A stretch of 64,000 nt of DNA from Alisma plantago-aquatica (Eukaryota; Streptophyta; Magnoliopsida; Alismatales; Alismataceae), in the NCBI GenBank assembly GCA_963693085.1, contig OY856409.1:657306591-657370590 (forward strand), in the 5' to 3' direction. Below, piece after piece: positions 23,025 to 36,141 of the stretch. The notes below the pieces were generated by a model. The model was not told where the DNA came from. It did no database searches and worked only from the letters and a program-made list of their open reading frames with translations. A program made the position numbers and the translations under genes. Numbering within the stretch: the first letter of the stretch is position 1; each line of letters opens with the position of its first letter.

Positions 23025-24427
23025 TATTAGTGATATAAATATTAGGTCAAAAACCCTAAACACAATGTTTAGCTATCTCAATTCTCAAATACCAAAATAG
23101 CATGTTTCAAATTTTCATTTCCAACATAGCATATTTGTAAGTTAATAAGTCATATAGGCAATACCTCAGCTCGAGTGATGCATTGATCTCCCAAATGAGG
23201 AAAACTTACATAGCTAGGACGCATTGTTTTCTTTTCTACGTTATTTTTAAGTATGATGCCATGTAATGAATCTTGTACCGTATTTATATAATTTTTTAAT
23301 AAGTACAATAGTGGAAAAATTTACATATTTATTATACCAATTTAAAATAGGTAACCTAATAAGATATAATAGTTATTAATAATAATATTAAACTTGTAAA
23401 TAATAATATGTAAATTTGATTTATAGAATAGTAAAATAATTAATATATAGTTAAATACTAAGCCAATTTATACGAAATATTTGATACTTTACATAAACAA
23501 AACATATCATATTAAAAGAAATAATATAATAACTATATTACATATAAAAATAAGATTAACAAAATACAATTGTTAGTTAATAGTATGTATCATATATTTT
23601 ACTTCAATCGTGTATTATCACTTTTTCCTTATACAATTATTAATGAAATACTATTGTACATTAATAGTATGTATCATGTATTTCATTATTTTTCATTAAT
23701 TTTCTTTTATCTTTAATTGTATTTCATGAAGGTATAATACATATTATTAAAAACTATAATTGCTTATTAATGTAGAAAAAAGATATTATACATATTATTA
23801 ATAGATAATTATATTTTATTTACAATATGTATCATACCATAATGGAATATTATTAAAGATATAATAAGATTAACAAAATATAATTGAATAAATGGTACAT
23901 ATTATTAATGAAAAATTGCATTTCATTAATACTTGTAAATGGAAAAGTAATAATAAACACAATTGAAATGAAAAACTATACATACTAGTAATGAACAATT
24001 GTATTTCGTTAATCTTATTTTGAATTATATATCGTGATTGTATTGTCTTTTAATATTATATCTCTTGTTGTATGTGAAGTATTTTATATTGTATATAGTG
24101 GTTTTAATATTTTAACTATATCTTTTATTGTATTAATCAAATTTATATATCATTAAATATACTTTTAATATTATGTATAAATAGATAGTATATCTTATTA
24201 CCGTTACTTATTTTAAATTAATATAATAAATATTTATATTTGTAAACTAGTGTACCTATTATAAAACTAATTAAATACGATACATAAATCACAACATGGT
24301 CACATACTTAAAAAGATAATGTAAAAGAATGAAACAATGCGTCTAGTTTGGAACATACGATTTTGGTATATTAAATAGCTAAACATGCTATTTAAATTTT
24401 TTGACCTAAATATTAATCACATTAGTA
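23025..24427. mobile_element. Fold-back (long inverted repeat) element, 1.4 kb
   Basis: Two inverted arms of about 650-700 bp (23025 to about 23700, and about 23740 to 24427) pair along almost their whole length at roughly 75-80% by eye. Matching landmarks include AATATTAGGTCAAAAA with TTTTTTGACCTAAATATT, GACGCATTGTTT with AAACAATGCGTC, and AAATAAGATTAACRAAATAC in both arms. The element is extremely AT-rich and codes for nothing. ATTAGT flanks both ends (about 23026 and 24421) and could be part of a target duplication, but the boundary is not certain. It resembles a Mutator-type MITE or Foldback element. Confidence 0.8.
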
Positions 24428-26539
24428 GATGGAACTAATTAATCTTTCGATACGTCGATGTTAGTGCATTAATAAATAAAAATCTCCAGTTTACTACGCT
24501 CTTCACATGTGGTCCCACCTTTATAAATTTTCTAATATTAATATATGAGGTAAGAGAATCGATCGTAACTAAAATAACTAATTAAGCGAGTTAGTTACGT
24601 TAACCACGATGTTTTGTAAGGAGAATATATATATTAGTTTGTGATGCTCTCTATAGATCTACAATTTAGATATCTTCATCTAATAGATCATCTAGGCACA
24701 TAATGCTTGAGTATGTAATGTAAATAAAGTGTTAGATATTAACCATAGTATATTTTATACATAATGTAATAATAAATGACAATCAGAATAAATTTCTCAC
24801 GCTAGTACAAATATAAGTAAAATTTATACTACAGAATTTTGTAATTTTAATTGCTAGACAATAGACTATCAATGTTCAACATTTTATGAAGCAAATTCCA
24901 TAAAATGAGTATGTACTTGATAGGAAGTATACTTATATTTGAAATATATAACCACATCAATAAAATTCAAATAAAAAGATTACTTTTAGGGAATATTGGA
25001 AAAATATATTATTAATTTTGATTTATGTGGACCTATTGGTAAAGATGAAAAATCAACCAGGGAATGTAGATTTAATTTTATTAAAATTATTTGAAGAGAG
25101 AATAACATTTCAAGACCTAACTTGGTTTTATGCATACCATCACATACATATTTATGTATTCTAGTATATCTAGACTTATGTGACTAAAGATGGACCTTGG
25201 AACTAAATTAGATATTTAATGGAATTGTATGTTCACTAAATTAAAATCCTAATTTTAGGTGATAATAAATTAAGATAAGAATAATATATATAAACATATG
25301 TAGCTACACTAGAAATGTATGCATATGTACATGTTGAGTAGGCTAACATACCTATTGTGTTTCCAAGAGGAACACTTGACTTTGTTGATCAAAATATATT
25401 TATAGAGTTAACCTTTTCTAGTGGAGATCAAGTATGTACAAGCCCCTATTATTTGTAAACATTTAAATGACTATGGACCTATATTTCCAATAATAAGGTG
25501 TTCTCTTGTATAATTTTCTTTTGACTCAATTTCATATTTTATCATTCTTATTGATATGGGTTTATAAACCCCTCTCATGTACCATTGTTTGTGCCAAAAA
25601 ATTCTTAGAGTGTGATATTGACTAAACGTGATTGTCTTACCACTCTATTATGTGTGCAATGCATTTAAATTGGTTTATCTATTGTAGATGCTTATTCATA
25701 ACTACTAGGATGCATCTTTTCCATTTAGGGTGTGTCTTTCCACCCTTATTATATATATTGGACATGTCTTCTCCGTCCTCAGTGTGTCTTCTCTTCCCAC
25801 TTTTAGAACAAAAATCTAGTGGTGTCATGTCCCTATTCAGCTAGACCTAGTTTAATATATGCATGGCACTATATTATTTTATGAATTGTGAAATGTTTTA
25901 ACGGAAAGAAATTCATTTATCTTGGTTGGCACTCTTATATTCATGCATCATTGTTTTGTTGAACATTTCTCTTGAACTTATCTAAATTTAGTTACCCCCT
26001 CTTGTGAGAACTCCCTCTTTTGTACTTCATGTTTTAAAATGCCTAATTGTTCTATATTATGCACAAATATCAATTTTTGTTGATGCATGTCATTTTATCT
26101 ATTTTTCTGGGTTGTTCCCAAAACCACCAAGGTATAGGTGCTTTGAAGGACATTAACACATGAAGGTTGTATTCATGAAGTTAGCTTGAAGATAGCTTGA
26201 AATGACCAGGTTTCCTCTACAAGTGGTCCTATGTATAATTTGTTGTAACCTTTTACTTTGCAATGTCCCCATTAAGATGAAGAATAATGTACATGCAATA
26301 TCTTGTGATAATTTGAATAGTTATCCTTTTGGCTTCTTGTTAATTATTGTGCTCTGTGTTACATACCATTGATAAATAAAAATGAAATACCTCCTTTCTT
26401 TCATATGTTGTAGTGTGATTGGATTGGGATGATTTTATTTCCTCAATTTAGTGAAGAATGGATCCCCTCTTGGGTCCCACTCCTTACATCTTCTCATCTG
26501 AATCACCCCATAAGATATCCTGCAACAATCTTTCAATTT
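24428..26539. other. No gene seen
   Basis: AT-rich sequence without a credible ORF. The right part may be more of the decayed minus-strand copia pol, but no motif is clear. Confidence 0.5.
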
Positions 26540-27850
26540 CTTCCATCACAGAGCTAGGGAGCGGAAAGGTTCATGACCAAAAGAGGTGGTAGGCTGAGAG
26601 AATGGAGATGATGAGCTAAATCCTTCCATCCATGTGTCTTGATATCTAATAAATAAAGACCATAAGACATAGGAACACTTCCATAAAAAATCTCATCTTG
26701 AGAAATATAACATCAACCATTTTTATATGAAATTCAAAACCATTCTTGTCCAAATATTAAATAATAATTTCCTATTTATGCCATTTATGTAATAGCAGTT
26801 CTCTAACTCTAGTACAAGACCACTTGTCATAGAAGAATACTAGGTGCCTAGAGAAGTAGCTACAACCCTTACCCCATCTTCTATGTGTAGCTCCACCTCC
26901 TCTTTCTTCAATGGTCTACTACTTTTTAGATTCTGTATATTTGAGCATATGTGAGATCCACATCCAGTATCTAATGTCCATGCTAAAGAAGTAGATAGTT
27001 TTATTTTTATAACATATATACCTGAAGTGGAGTCTCTATCCCCTACTTTTTCTTTAGTTCCTCTAGGTAGAGAGGACAATATCTGTTCTAATGTCTAGAC
27101 TGGAGACTATGGTGACAATTGCCTCATTACACCACTCCTCCTTTTTGTTTAAGTGCATAAAACTTTTGGTCAGACTTAGAACCTTTCTTGTCTTTGCCTT
27201 TGACTTTGGGATTTCCTTTTCCTCTGTTGACTATCAACATAAAATTGGGCTAGTCTTTCATTTGCCCCTGAGTTGTTCACAACATGCCAAGTAGTTATGT
27301 AAGTGGTTTAATAAGATTGCTAATGTTGTAGTTCATGGAAAATTGTTTTTTGAATGCCACATGATTGGATAATCACATATGTTGCCAACACTTGGCCTAA
27401 AGTAAATCCAATCGAGCTATACTTCACACATACCCAATTAACATGAGTACTCAGGGTCCAAGTGGATCAATTCTTCCATATTGCACTTTAACAATGCCTT
27501 GCAGATATCATACCTTTCTTGCCTCTATTGTTCTTAACACATATTTATGAGATGTGTTATCATCTCAAGAACATCCATATTCTCATGTTGCTAATGAATA
27601 TCATGATTCAGGGAGCACATCATAAGGTTGATGTCCATAGCATCATAATAATACTTTTTATGATATTGCCTTTCCTCCCTAGGAAAATTCAGAGATAGTT
27701 CATTGGGTACTGGTGTGTCCAGGATATAGAGATTCCTCACATTTAGGAGAACAATTCTCACTGTCCTAGACCAACCTTTCAAGCTATTCCTGTTTAATTT
27801 TTTTTCTCAAGGATGCAATGAAAAATGATTATTTTTGGTTACCATTTATC
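26540..27850 (-). pseudogene. Ty1/copia gag-protease remnant
   Basis: On the minus strand, 27782-27591 reads like the N-terminal copia Gag (WSRTVRIVLLNVRNLYILDTPVP, with family pattern W...LRIVL....LYVL..P.P). 27079-26840 contains the protease signature LDTGCGSHIC followed by N.QNLKSSRPL. Beyond a stop, SGLVLELENCYYINGINR and DFLWKCSYVLWSLF match the copia pre-integrase stretch (L.NC.YVP...RN...). Frameshifts and stops are scattered, so it is dead. The reverse transcriptase and integrase parts are not recognisable to the left. The 5' leader, primer site and LTR follow at higher coordinates, confirming orientation. Confidence 0.75.
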
Positions 27851-28825
27851 TACTAGAACATCTTTGCATTGGTCAACAAATTGATTTAAAAGATAATTTT
27901 CATTTCAAAATATAATTTTGACAGGATTAATTTTAACTTTAATAAATATGCTCCCACTAATTTATTTCAAAATTGATACCCTTACTATAAATTTGGAATA
28001 TTTGCATCATACAATATTCCGATGAGATAAGATTTGGATTTCATCAAATCATGAGTCAACTTTGGTTTATCACCCATAACTTGACTATTTAGGTAGGCAA
28101 TGTTTGTCAGTTGTATCTAATGCAACTCTTGGTATATGGATGCACAACTAATTGTCATAATTACCTTTATGAATCTTGGTTCTTAATTGTATTATAGTCA
28201 CCTGGTTATCTCTGACCCAAAAGCCAATATAATAGAATATGCACCCTACTTTGGCTGACACAAATATGTAGTCTCATACTTCAATGAGATAGCAAGTGTA
28301 TTTCTTATTATAAAGCATTTAAGACTTAATGTTTATTTGACCAATTTATATATTTGCATATGCATTTCCACTCACCACATACATATAATATGTATCATAT
28401 ATACATTTTATTAACAATCCACAATCATAATATTATAACAGATAAAATTGGTTATAGTCATACAAATGTAATCCTTTAGATCCGGAAAGGATTACTATCC
28501 ACCAACGCTCCTTTGCATCATATGAATCTTTAATCTACATTTGTAGAGCACAACGACTCCTTGGATCATCATGTTTCCCTCGTCACTACAAAACCTTGCA
28601 AGCATATTCTATTCCTATCTCTATTGCATAATATGTAAAATCCTTGAGTTAGATTTGAGGAGAGTATGAAGGAATAGAACCATTACATCATATATTAAAG
28701 GGGAGGCTCTGACCTACAAGCCAAATACTTGTCAACTAGAAAAAGACTCCATCCATATCATGCATACAAAAGAGTATTTGGCTATATCCATGCACACATC
28801 CACCAAATAAAACATTTCAAAGACA

Positions 28826-28901
<76 letters not shown>

Positions 28902-29036
28902 GACAATTCCCATAAATGTATGTGGATTTAAAAAGATGTACATGTTAATTATTAATTATTCATATCATATGTAACAAGACAAGTGGCATAGAAAAAATCC
29001 TATCATATCAATTTCAAATCTTGATGTGCTTTAGAT
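27851..29036 (-). other. Copia leader region, non-coding
   Basis: Sequence between the gag start and the primer site of the minus-strand copia element. No ORF. It holds the AT microsatellite at 28833-28899. Part of 27990-28300 resembles LTR-type sequence of related copia elements, so a small insertion is possible. Confidence 0.4.
28833..28899. repeat. (TA)n microsatellite
   Basis: About 33 uninterrupted TA units. The overlapping ORF with a long Tyr-Ile run is an artefact. Confidence 0.97.
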
Positions 29037-29345
29037 CAATGTTTTCAAAACTGGACCGATGGTCGGACCGGTGTTGACTTGGACTGGGTTGAGCTGGGTT
29101 CAAGCAAAGTGGTTGAACCGGTTGGACCGAAAATGACGTCAGCATGACGCCAAAAAAAAATTGAACCAAAAAAACCAAATCGGTCAACAAAGTATAAGGC
29201 AATTAGTGGTTGGACCGGTCAAACCAGTTGAACCAGGCACACTATATACATATATGTATATATAGATTTATATATTAGTGTACATATTTACACACATATA
29301 TTAATATATATACATATATAGACACACACACACATATATATATAT

Positions 29346-29389
<44 letters not shown>

Positions 29390-29489
29390 GTATCTATATA
29401 TATACACACACATATATGTATATATGTATATACCAATATATACATATATCTATTTGTATATATATGTGTACACACACACATACACACAC

Positions 29490-29533
<44 letters not shown>

Positions 29534-29829
29534 TATACTTCCTCCTCCAACTAAGCAAGTAAAACATTTTCTCTCTTTTATGTAATCAGGATATGGTATT
29601 AGTTATGTGGTCACAACTTTATTTTTATATTACATTTTTTTTCTTTGATTAGAGCCGTTGGTTTGATCCGGTTCGGTCCGGTCAACTGGTTGGACCGGTC
29701 AGACTGTTTTTCTGACCGGTTGGACCAGAAAAGAACTAACCAGTTTTTTAGCCTTCTGGACCGGTTGGCCACCGGTTTACCGGTCTGACCGGTCGGACCG
29801 ACCAGTCTGGTTCAGTTTTAAAAACATTG
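29037..29829. mobile_element. hAT-like MITE with exact 8-bp target duplication
   Basis: Terminal inverted repeats begin CAATGTTTTCAAAACTGGACC on the left and, complemented, CAATGTTTTTAAAACTG on the right. The flanks are identical 8-mers CTTTAGAT (29029-29036 and 29830-29837). The ends are rich in GGACCGGT-type motifs. The centre is a composite AT/AC microsatellite and there is no coding capacity. Removing the element rejoins the copia leader directly to its primer site, confirming a clean insertion. Confidence 0.9.
29236..29531. repeat. Composite (TA)n/(CA)n/(TATG)n microsatellite
   Basis: Runs of TA, CACACA, TATG and mixed units fill the middle of the hAT-like MITE. Three overlapping 60-91-codon Tyr/Ile-rich ORFs here are compositional. 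Confidence 0.95.
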
Positions 29830-29844
29830 CTTTAGATTTGGGTG

Positions 29845-29856
29845 GCTCTGATACCA
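29845..29856 (-). other. Primer binding site of minus-strand copia
   Basis: GCTCTGATACCA on the plus strand is the complement of TGGTATCAGAGC, the initiator Met-tRNA site. It lies next to the inner end of the 5' LTR. Confidence 0.88.
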
Positions 29857-29857
29857 C

Positions 29858-31252
29858 TATAAGAATCCGTAGAGAGATAGAGAGCAACATGCACTAAAGA
29901 AGCAATAAATAATTTTTTGTCTCTCCACATATTTATCCATGGACTTTGTCAAAAATAATATAGTGGAAGGAGGTTTACAAGTTTATACCTTTGTCTTAGA
30001 GTAGATTCAGTAATAGATCTCACACCAATGGAGAAGGAAGATGGTGTCAAAGAAGATATCCCAATGTGGTCACCAATGCATCCACATCTCTATACCATCC
30101 ATAATAGGAACTCCACATAGTCCTCCGAGAGTCGGTGTGAAATGAGTTGTCATTCTATCAACAATTTGCTAGCATTGTACAATCTCTCCTCTCTGCTACT
30201 TCTCTTGATTGTAACTATGGTGGTGAATGACCTCTCAATGGTGCATCCTTTTATCTCACAAAAGTTGCTACACAAGAGTCACAAGTTGTGTCCAAGGTTG
30301 TAACCAAAACCCTGGTCCTAGTGCCCCTATATATAGGAAATATAAAGAAGTATGATTTGTAACAAACCTTGGGAAACAAAACGACACAACAACTTCTTTG
30401 CAGAAGTTAACCCTAGACAATATAGTCAGGTGACTAGACCCAGTCTAGTTGGCTGATTGGCCTAGTGCAGGTGGGCTGCTAGACTCAGGTCAGTCGGTTG
30501 ATAGGCCTACCAGTTAGCCCATTTAATCATATGCCCCTGATTATGCTCCTTCTTTATATGCATCCTATGTGTGTGACCCTATAGGATCCAAATAATTTTG
30601 GTAGTGATATCAATGATCATATTACAATTTCACAGTCAATGATTGATACCCATTACGACTTCATTGCTACCCAAAGAACTGAATAAGTTGAAAAACAACT
30701 TCAACCTAGTATCATGATCAATGTTACAGTAACCATACAATCCCTTTAATAAAGATATCCATACTTAAAGTGAGGCATGGATTTTTCACTCTCTTATCAT
30801 TGAATCTATCTTCCATGAACTGGAGTAGACTATTTGAGATATTGTGAGTTCAACATCACATATTCACTTGCACGAGCTTTGCCTTTCATTTCATAGTCTC
30901 TCTTATCAAGTGGTTGGGATATCACTTCAAAGGAGGGGGGAATTTCATCTACATCACTGATAATGATCCTCATGTGTCACAGTGCATCCAATCACCACCT
31001 TTCTACAAGCCTTTATTTTAGAGTCACATTGGGCTAGTGTCAAAGTACATAGAACAACATGTGATCATTATGGTGGTACTTCAGGCCTAAGGACCATAGT
31101 CACCCTCTGATATTGAGATATGACTCTGACATGTCCTTGCATGACTTTCATATGTCATTCTCAAGGTGGGTCTATCCCATATGCATTTTCTCTAACAAGT
31201 TCCTATGTATCTGAGTTCATATCCAATATCTTGAGTATTGAGACATAGTGGT
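29858..31252 (-). repeat. 5' LTR of minus-strand copia (interrupted by LARD)
   Basis: The inner end (plus-strand TATAAGAATCC) abuts the primer site, with TG apparently decayed to TA. A minus-strand TATA element (CCTATATATAGGGG) lies near 30327. The stretch 30590-30850 resembles 62215-62470, a related LTR in the same orientation. The outer end is cut by the LARD-like element at 31253. The U3 remainder may continue after 59515. Confidence 0.65.
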
Positions 31253-34200
31253 TGTGAGACCCCTAACCTTGCTTAAATGGTTGATCAAGCTTAATTACCA
31301 TAATTGAATTCTTGTAACCCTAATCTAACCTTGTGATATGCTTTGTAATCATAAGACAAGCTTAAGTTTCAAATTTGGTCCAATTTGGACAATTTTTGTG
31401 CTAGTTATGCAATTTTATGTAAATTTTAGACTTTATGAAATTTACCCAATTGAGAGGTTTTATTTGCGATTTTTCACTTTCATTATGGTCCTTGAATGTT
31501 CTCTTATCATTCTTGAGCTTGTTGAGCCATGGGGCGCCTAGTTGAACCTTGGTTTGGAGGTGTTTTCTTCAAGGGTATTTTAGGGTTTACCCCTTTATGG
31601 ATGAGCTACCTTTAAGAGCTATCAACCAATAGTTTATTTGTTTGGCTTGAAAATTCAACAAATGGTGACTAATCAAGTCTTTGTGAATGGTGGGGAAGCT
31701 TCTTGTGTGGTTGCTTGTACATCCTTAATAGTTTAAGGCCATGGACACATGGGGAGCTACTTGTACACCTTATGCTTCTTATCTACCTTATCCTTTAAGC
31801 TTTATATATCTATCGTTAAGCTCCCAAATGAAACTTTTTCTCTCTACCACTTCCCTCCTTCTAATAGAAGCATCCTTCCTCTATTTTTTCATGGATCTTC
31901 TATCTAAGTAAGAATAAGGTGTGGATCTTCTTGGTAGAAGCATCTAGGGTTACAATTTGCTTCCTTTAGGGTTTCTAAAGCTCCTTTTTGGTGTTTTTGA
32001 CCTAAACAAGTAAGCATCCTCTTCTTTCCTCCATTTCATTCTCTGTTCTTCTTAATACTACCTTTATTCAGGTTGGAAGCTTGTTGCTCCATGGTAGAAG
32101 TTTCTCTAGAAACTCAAGAATATACCTTTCTTGCTTCTTCTTCTAGGGTGTTGCTTCCTTGTGGAGAAGGGTGCCTATTTAACCAAATTTAGATCTATAT
32201 CTTGGGTTTTCTTGCCTTATTTTATCAAATTTCTTGCTTCTAGAAGTCTGTTCTTCTCAGTAGAGTGCGAGTTTTATACCTTTTTTACTTATATATTGCT
32301 TACTGTAAGCTTGTTAGCTCATGTTCTTGCTTTCAAATGATGATTTAAGTATTAAGAAGGTAAGCTTGTTTGGGATTTTGATTTTTATGGTGATTCCTAT
32401 TTTGTTTCCAGTTCTAGATGAACCTGCAATCATGTGAACTTTCTTCCTAAGGAAGGAGATGACTTATTTCAGGTTGGTATCACCACCTATGGTGCTAAGC
32501 ACCTATCAACCGATGGTCCATATTAGGGTTTCTAGGTTGTTTTCTTCTCTAAACACATGACCCGATGGTGTGGTCTTCACGACAACCAAAGGTGGTGAAC
32601 AAGGGTGATGAACAATGGTATGTACTGATAGTCACACCTTAGGTCAGTGTTAGGTTTTCTTAGAATCTCAATGAGCCATGGTTTTATTATCTAATGATGC
32701 TATCAATCAATGATGACATCCGATGGTGTTAAATGAATATAGTGTTGATCCTATCGATCGATGGTGACCTGATATGTCACATCCAATGGTAGATCAGGTC
32801 ATCACAACTAATGGTGTGCCAAGGCTTTATATGTAGCTTCAATTAATCCCTAAACCAATGATTTCTTGGTTTAATTGATCTAATGGTTAGACTTATACTC
32901 CAATGGATGGTTTTGAAATATGAATCAGATCCAATGGTTAGGATCTAACACTTATTTGTCTAATAGTTTTAAATAATGGACTTGATCCAATGGTTGAGAT
33001 TGGATTCTTCAACTTCCAATGGTTTGGATTGAAACCTATAGTATTATATATGATTTCTAATAATCTAAATCTGATGGTTTCCCTTACGTGATCAATTTAA
33101 GGCTTGATTATTGAGATTACGGCTTGCTTAAAATGTACAAACAATGATGGGTTTTAACCCACAACCTATGGTCCCTCCTTTATGTTATTAAATAAGTGAT
33201 GTTTAGGCTTTAATGGTGACTCTTTCTAGGTCAAAAATTGATGTTTACATATGGTTGGTTTAAGGTGTTTACTTATGTAAATAACCACTGGTCTGACCTT
33301 TTCAATATCCAACGGTTCTAGGTGATGTTGTGATATGGTGATATGGGTTGAATGATGTTAGAAACAATGGATATTTGACCTTAATAAGGTATTCATACCT
33401 TTTCCCTCATATAAATTGAATGGATAATGACCATATTGTGTTGATATGTAACCCGAATGGGATATAGCTTGTTACACTTAATCCTAATGAATTCAGGTGA
33501 TGGTGATTAACTATGATCAACCTTCCTTAGTGGAATAATAGAAAAATGGAGTCTCTCTTATTGTTGTGGAGCTCTAGTGTACTATAACTTAATGGTTAAA
33601 CCTTGAGATATGTGTGGATCCATACTTGATAATAGTATGGAATGTGATGATGATGTTGTGCGTTATGCATCCAAGATTATATGGGGATGCTATGGGTTAA
33701 GGTTTGTGAATGAATGCTAAACTATAACTTCAATGTAACTTACCATGCTAAACCTAACTCTAATGAAAGTATAGAATGATGGTTAAGCATGTTCTTCCTA
33801 TGAATGATTAATATAACGATGGAATATCCTTCCCAAAGAATGATTGAAATTCTAATGTGTTAACTAGTGGACATCATAGCTTTATGATTTATACTTTCTT
33901 ATACTAAATTTTTACACTATATGTAAGATGATGAGCAATCATATAGCTTTCTTATAAGTGATATAATAAAGGAATGCTATTAAATGCTAAGATAACCCTA
34001 TAATGTTATCTTGTAAACATCTTTTAGTTATTAAATGCAATATCATGTTGAGCTCGTGCATCACATGTGCGGTGATGTTTGTTAAGATTTGTTATAAGTC
34101 ATCAAAAAATAATGATGAACTTGCATGGAATTACATGATGATCTTAAGGACCTTTGGGCATGTTTGAGCCCTGAATGAGGTGTAATCCTCTTATGCTCTA

Positions 34201-36141
34201 TTCCCAGTGATATTGTGAAGGATTTATATCTTGTGATAGTGTGATGACAAGTGTAGTCTCTAGAATGGAAATGAATAGTACCATGTGATGATGATGTGAA
34301 GACAAGTATAGTCTTTTAATTGATGGGTTATTAGTGCCCTGTGATATTGAGATGAGAAATTATGTCTCATATATTTTATATCTTCTGAAGTTGTTATATA
34401 GCAATGTTTGCTACAGATGAATTAGGGTTTGTTTGTCCACTTGTTTGATGAAGCCTTAATTCACCCAGTTGGAGATAACTAATCAAGTGAAACCCTAATC
34501 CTGTAGTGACATGTGCCATATAACTATCTTTAGTGTCAGAACTTGCTATATGGTGAAATGAGTATTCCTAAGTGAAACTCAGAGCGCATACTGTTGAGTA
34601 TGTGGGGTGCTTTTTATCATGACACCAAGTGTTTCGAGGGGATGGTTGTAGTCATACCTAGCCCAATTTGTGAGAATGATTGTGGTCGGGTCTTAGTGAT
34701 TACAACATGATGTATAGAGGAAAAGTGTGGTTGTACCTTAGTGATTGGGTTTGAATACCCTGGATACTAGCGCCATGACCTATACCATGGTGGGCTAGTT
34801 ACAAGACTATATGCCACTGTTTTGTGGTTTGACTATATGTCACTGTAGTGCAGACTCATATTGACCGAGTATGGAGAAGATCTTAGAGTCCAACTCTTCC
34901 TAGATCTTATATGGAATCGATTGTGACCAAGCGGTGGTCAGTTGGAGTTTGAGTGGTATGACTCAAACTCCCTAGGGTGTAATGAAATATGTAAGAAATT
35001 TGTGTAGCATATTTATTTAGGGTTACACACAACACTTCGTATTAGATGATAACCCTTGTTTTCTTTCTTTTTACTGAGATCATGTATAGTACAATAAGAG
35101 ATGATATATATTCTTATGTTGTAGTTATGCTCATGTTGATATATACTGACACTGATAATTAAGATGATGCTTCTAGCTATGTTTAATATTGCTAGCCATG
35201 CCTATGTAATTAGAAATGCTTAAACTGCTAATCATGCCTATGCAGTTAATTGTGATGTGATGTTAGTTCTACTTATGATATAGATCTGTTCTCTTTATTT
35301 GACATGTCAATATTGATAGCCATGTTATGTTACTAGACATATTCATTATGTCAGGGATGCTTATGCTACTAGATTGCTTATGTTGTTAGCAAGGCATATG
35401 ATGATAGTCAGATTAATGATGATGATTGTTATTAGATGTAATTTGATGAAATTGGAGTAGATATCCATCCAGAGAAATGGATTTACCTGTTACCTATATA
35501 TACATTGATAATCATACTTGTTGCTAAGATTATTTTCTTAATATGTTTAGCATACTTGAACTGTTCAATCTGTTCAATTGATTATTAAATTCTTCAATTG
35601 CTCATTTATCTATTGTTTAATCCAATATAATCAATATTTGTTGAAGAGAGTTATATTTCTCACTCGGACTGGGTCTCACCTTGTGGGTCACCACATCTTT
35701 TTAGGTGATAGACACTAGTAGAAAAAGAACCGTAGAAAAAAACAGAATCTGAGGTGATAAACCCTAGAGATGGAAGTTTAGTTGTCTAGTGTATCCTAGA
35801 GTCATCCCTGTACTCTCAGGCCCCGGTGAAAAGTTTGTATATGATGTTTTGATTTAATCGAGATTTTTAATAGCATGTTGTGCTTGTATATGTAAAATAT
35901 GTTGATAGTGTTCCTTTGTAAAGTTTGTGTTGTAGATGAGGCACATGGCCATTTTAAAGGTTATTGAGACTTATGTATATGTTCCTAAGCGATTGGGAAA
36001 TGTTGAAATTGGTTTTAATTTACCCTTTTTTTGGGTTTGTGTTTAATTAATGAGTAATCATGTTTCGTGTTTTGTGTTTTGTGTTTTGTGTTTTGTGTTT
36101 TGTATTTTGAGTAATCTTGTTTAGTGTAACAAGTTCTCACA
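31253..36141 (+). repeat. 5' LTR of LARD-like element
   Basis: 4,889 bp, collinear with 54618-59515. A TATA-like TTTATATATC is at 31801, followed by a CT-rich leader (31830-31900). Degenerate repeats on ATCCAATGGTT/ATCTAATGGTT occupy 32690-33020. A heptanucleotide array lies near its 3' end (36064-36109). Confidence 0.92.
36064..36109. repeat. (TTTTGTG)n heptanucleotide array, specific to the 5' LTR
   Basis: About six tandem 7-bp units. The 3' LTR has only about one unit at the same place (near 59470), so the array expanded or contracted after insertion. Confidence 0.9.

Noticed and set aside
29275..29585. Tyr/Ile-rich ORFs
   Set aside because: Direct translations of TA/CA microsatellite.
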